DNA of 56,883 bases from Candidatus Fimimorpha excrementavium (GTDB lineage Bacteria > Bacillota > Clostridia > Lachnospirales > Lachnospiraceae): assembly GCA_018710785.1 (NCBI GenBank), contig DVJD01000124.1, forward strand, positions 1-56,883, in the 5' to 3' direction. Each line of letters starts with the position of its first letter. Position 1 is the stretch's first letter. This document shows positions 54,936 through 56,883 of the stretch, in pieces. The position numbers and the translations under genes are program-made. The notes below the pieces were generated by a model, which was given only the letters and a program-made list of their open reading frames with translations, was not told where the DNA came from and did not search any database.

Positions 54936-55433
54936 TTATCTGGTGATTCCAAGCTCATCCAATATCTGAGACTGTTTTGCCTCCATCACCTGCCGCTCTT
55001 CTTCCTCCATATGGTCATATCCCATCAAATGAAGCATGCTGTGCGCCACCAAAAATGCCAGTTCTCTTTTTTCCGAATGGCCGTAGGCCTCCGCCTGCTC
55101 CACGATTTTATCCACAGAGAGGATAATATCTCCCAGCATCAGTTCCCCTGTCTCCGGGTTAAAATAATCCTCCGCCTGCTCTTCCACATGGTCAAAATCA
55201 GCCGGATGCTCATAATCTACCAATGGGAAGGACAGGACATCCGTCGGAGCGTCGATCTGCCGATAGGACCGGTTGATCTCATGGATTCCCTCATTATCGG
55301 TGAATATCACATTGACCTCAACCTCATACGGACATTTTTCAAAGTCCAGGCAGGCTTCTATGACCGTATTTACAATTTCTTCATAGGGGAGATCCAGTTT
55401 TTTTTCTGTTTCATATTCTATCTGAAAGGTCAT
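54936..55433 (-). CDS. ybeY: Endoribonuclease YbeY (rRNA maturation)
   Basis: A 165-residue metal nuclease for 16S rRNA 3' end maturation. The zinc motif is HSMLHLMGYDH (about 131-141), and DAPTDVLSFPL precedes it. It follows phoH by 48 bases, the standard order. The A-G-rich ribosome site AAAGGAATG lies upstream. Confidence 0.97.
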   Translation of the reverse strand: MTFQIEYETEKKLDLPYEEIVNTVIEACLDFEKCPYEVEVNVIFTDNEGIHEINRSYRQIDAPTDVLSFPLVDYEHPADFDHVEEQAEDYFNPETGELMLGDIILSVDKIVEQAEAYGHSEKRELAFLVAHSMLHLMGYDHMEEEERQVMEAKQSQILDELGITR

Positions 55434-55481
55434 CGTTCTTCATTCCTTTCTGTATTCCGACGCCTCAGGCATCATCCCCTC

Positions 55482-56525
55482 TTATTTCACCGCATTGAAC
55501 GCTGCGTCCTGGCGGCCATAGCGGGAGAGACTTTTCTTTCGGCCTGTTTTGGCGCTGGTCTTTTCCGTCTGTTCCTGATACTTTTCAAAAGCCTTTATGA
55601 TATCTTTCACCAGTTTGTGGCGGACCACATCCCGGTTATTCAGTTTTACAATGCCTATTTTATCGATCCCGTGCAGGATTTTCGAACACGTATCCAGGCC
55701 GGAAGCCTTGTCTTTCAAATCCACCTGGGTGATATCCCCTGTCACCACAATCTTGGAGCCTTCTCCCAGACGGGTTAAAACCATCAAAAGCTGTTCCAGG
55801 CTGGCATTCTGTGATTCATCCACAATGATCCAGGAATCTGCGAGGGTACGGCCCCTCATATAGGCCAAAGGCGCCACCTCTATGATCCCCCGCTCCAGAC
55901 ACCGGTTAAACTTTTCCTCTCCCAGCATCTCAAACAGGGCATCGTACAGCGGGCGCAGATACGGATCCACCTTACTTTGAAGATCTCCGGGTAAAAAGCC
56001 CAGATGCTCCCCTGCTTCCACAGCCGGACGTGTCAGGACAATTCTGGAAATCTCTTCATTTTTCAATGCATTGACTGCCATGGCTATGGCAAGATACGTC
56101 TTTCCGGTGCCCGCAGGTCCAATGCAGATCGTCACTGTATTTTCTTCAATGGCCTTCACATAGTTCTTCTGACCGATGGTCTTGCATTTGACAGGTTTCC
56201 CCTTGCAGGTCAATGTAATGACATCCCGCATCACAGTGACAGCATCTTCCGCCGCACCATCCTCCACCAAATCAACGGCCTGGTCAATCACGCTTTCATT
56301 GATCGTTTCTTTATTATTGTGCATTTTTTTCAGCGTCAAAACCGTTTCTGCGGCCTTTTCCACATCCGCTTCACTGCCTGTGATTTGAATCCCCATCTCC
56401 TGGCCGATCACAGTCACATTCATCTTTTTTTCTATTAATTTTATATTCGTATCAAATGGGCCAAATACAGCCGTCATCTGATCCATATCATCAAATTCTA
56501 TCGTTCTGCTATGCAAATTACCCAT
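55482..56525 (-). CDS. phoH: PhoH family ATPase
   Basis: A 347-residue cytosolic ATPase with an N-terminal KH-like part and a PhoH domain: Walker A CIGPAGTGKTYLAIAMA (about 130), LGFLPGD and Walker B SWIIVDESQNAS (about 222). It is thought to act in RNA metabolism. The ATG at 56525 (two codons into the longest frame) is better placed relative to GAGAAAGG. Own promoter at 56575-56602; ybeY follows. Confidence 0.94.
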   Translation of the reverse strand: MGNLHSRTIEFDDMDQMTAVFGPFDTNIKLIEKKMNVTVIGQEMGIQITGSEADVEKAAETVLTLKKMHNNKETINESVIDQAVDLVEDGAAEDAVTVMRDVITLTCKGKPVKCKTIGQKNYVKAIEENTVTICIGPAGTGKTYLAIAMAVNALKNEEISRIVLTRPAVEAGEHLGFLPGDLQSKVDPYLRPLYDALFEMLGEEKFNRCLERGIIEVAPLAYMRGRTLADSWIIVDESQNASLEQLLMVLTRLGEGSKIVVTGDITQVDLKDKASGLDTCSKILHGIDKIGIVKLNNRDVVRHKLVKDIIKAFEKYQEQTEKTSAKTGRKKSLSRYGRQDAAFNAVK

Positions 56526-56574
56526 TTTCATGCCTTTCTCATCGTCATTTTTTTCGTCACAAATCCATTTTTCT

Positions 56575-56602
56575 ATTATAACAGATTCTTAATAAATGTA
56601 AA
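56575..56602 (-). promoter_or_regulatory. Promoter of phoH-ybeY
   Basis: On the minus strand TTTACA (56597-56602), 16 bases, TATAAT (56575-56580). Leader about 45 bases. Confidence 0.7.
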
Positions 56603-56669
56603 GTAAAACCTTTATTCCTCGAGGACAAACGCATGAATGAACAATCTGTGAACCGGACGCCAGAGAGAG

Positions 56670-56825
56670 GTGGAAGACACTTTGCTGGACCGCTCTCGCT
56701 TAGTGAAAAACGCAGCGGTACTAAGATTCTTTTGCGCCCGAAGGGCTGAAAGAATCAAGTACCGACGTTTTTCAAAGCCCGTCAGGAAAAAGGTTCGCTT
56801 CCTTCGGCCTGTGAATGTTTTCCAC
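56670..56825. repeat. 156-nt long imperfect palindrome, candidate structured RNA or repeat element
   Basis: Nested complementary blocks in order: GTGGAAGACA (56670-56679) with TGTTTTCCAC (56816-56825); GGACC (56687-56691) with GGTTC (56792-56796); GCTT (56698-56701) with AAGC (56775-56778); TGAAAAACG (56704-56712) with CGTTTTTCA (56766-56774); CGGTACT (56716-56722) with AGTACCG (56758-56764); GATTCTTT (56725-56732) with AAAGAATC (56749-56756); GCCC (56736-56739) with GGGC (56743-56746) and loop GAA. This gives a single long stem with small bulges. No known RNA family was recognised. Confidence 0.7.
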
Positions 56826-56883
56826 TCCTCCATTGGGACGCTCGGCAGGATTTTGAAAAGCGGGCATGCAAACCATAGGAAAT

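Larger units (their letters stand above)
56532..56883. other. Gene-free right end: phoH promoter and structured palindrome
   Basis: These 352 bases hold the phoH promoter (56575-56602) and the long palindrome at 56670-56825. A 73-codon frame on minus (56612-56833) covers the palindrome but lacks a ribosome site and is probably not a gene. Confidence 0.6.

Noticed and set aside
56612-56833. A 73-codon minus-strand frame covering the palindrome
   Set aside because: No ribosome site before its ATG, composition is basic and odd, and the complementary blocks explain the sequence better than coding does.

Overview
The window looks like chromosomal DNA from a Gram-positive anaerobe of the Clostridia, most likely a Lachnospiraceae member. 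The grounds are: a long housekeeping operon in Firmicutes order, a SpoIIIE-type translocase and a SpoVB-like flippase, a PrsA-like lipoprotein, B12-dependent methionine synthesis split between two polypeptides, formate-tetrahydrofolate ligase, and CIRCE, LexA and BirA type operators. Assignment is from protein family and gene order only, and no genus is claimed. Nearly all genes are on the minus strand. Only three clear genes are on plus: a DUF5721-like gene (1760), an acidic unknown (35208) and a sulfite/nitrite reductase (40095).

Region by region. 1-1.5 kb: a partial conserved gene and a DegV protein separated by a structured palindrome. 1.7-4.4 kb: a DUF5721-like gene facing htpG across a perfect bidirectional terminator; htpG has a sigma-A promoter and a CIRCE operator. 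4.5-26.5 kb: a long co-directional block, tepA-like, spoIIIE, fhs, murE, murF, priA, def, fmt, membrane Zn-protease, rsmB, rlmN, PP2C phosphatase, PASTA kinase, rsgA, rpe, thiN, prsA-like. Several genes overlap or are separated by 10-30 nt. Upstream of tepA-spoIIIE is a good promoter with a LexA box directly after its -10, suggesting SOS control of a DNA translocase. 26.7-31.5 kb: an alpha/beta hydrolase, then metH, its reactivation domain as a separate gene, and metF under a near-consensus promoter.

31.6-39.9 kb is a more accessory stretch: a GT-C-like membrane protein, an amidase without signal peptide, tRNA-Ser(CGA), an unknown acidic protein, a large glycosidase of the MGH1/GH63-like clan, a small HEAT protein and BioY under a BirA-type operator. 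40-41.7 kb: a siroheme reductase on plus. 41.7-54.9 kb: rnhA, a membrane-anchored MutS-family ATPase, an MTA/SAH-type deaminase, purine nucleoside phosphorylase, proA, 5-formyl-THF cyclo-ligase, DUF896, patatin, proB, two flavoproteins and a SpoVB-like flippase. 54.9-56.6 kb: ybeY and phoH. The last 300 bases hold a long imperfect palindrome resembling a structured RNA or a repeat element.

The genes cover cell-wall synthesis and its Ser/Thr kinase/phosphatase pair, translation start and ribosome maturation (def, fmt, rsmB, rlmN, rsgA, ybeY), one-carbon and methionine metabolism (fhs, 5-FCL, metF, metH) and proline and purine salvage. No CRISPR array, insertion sequence, prophage block or obvious defence island was seen. 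The most unusual features are regulatory or structural: the LexA-tepA-spoIIIE arrangement, the 56.7 kb palindrome, the 441-529 palindrome, the 113-nt overlap of the cyclo-ligase with proA, and the membrane-anchored MutS homologue.
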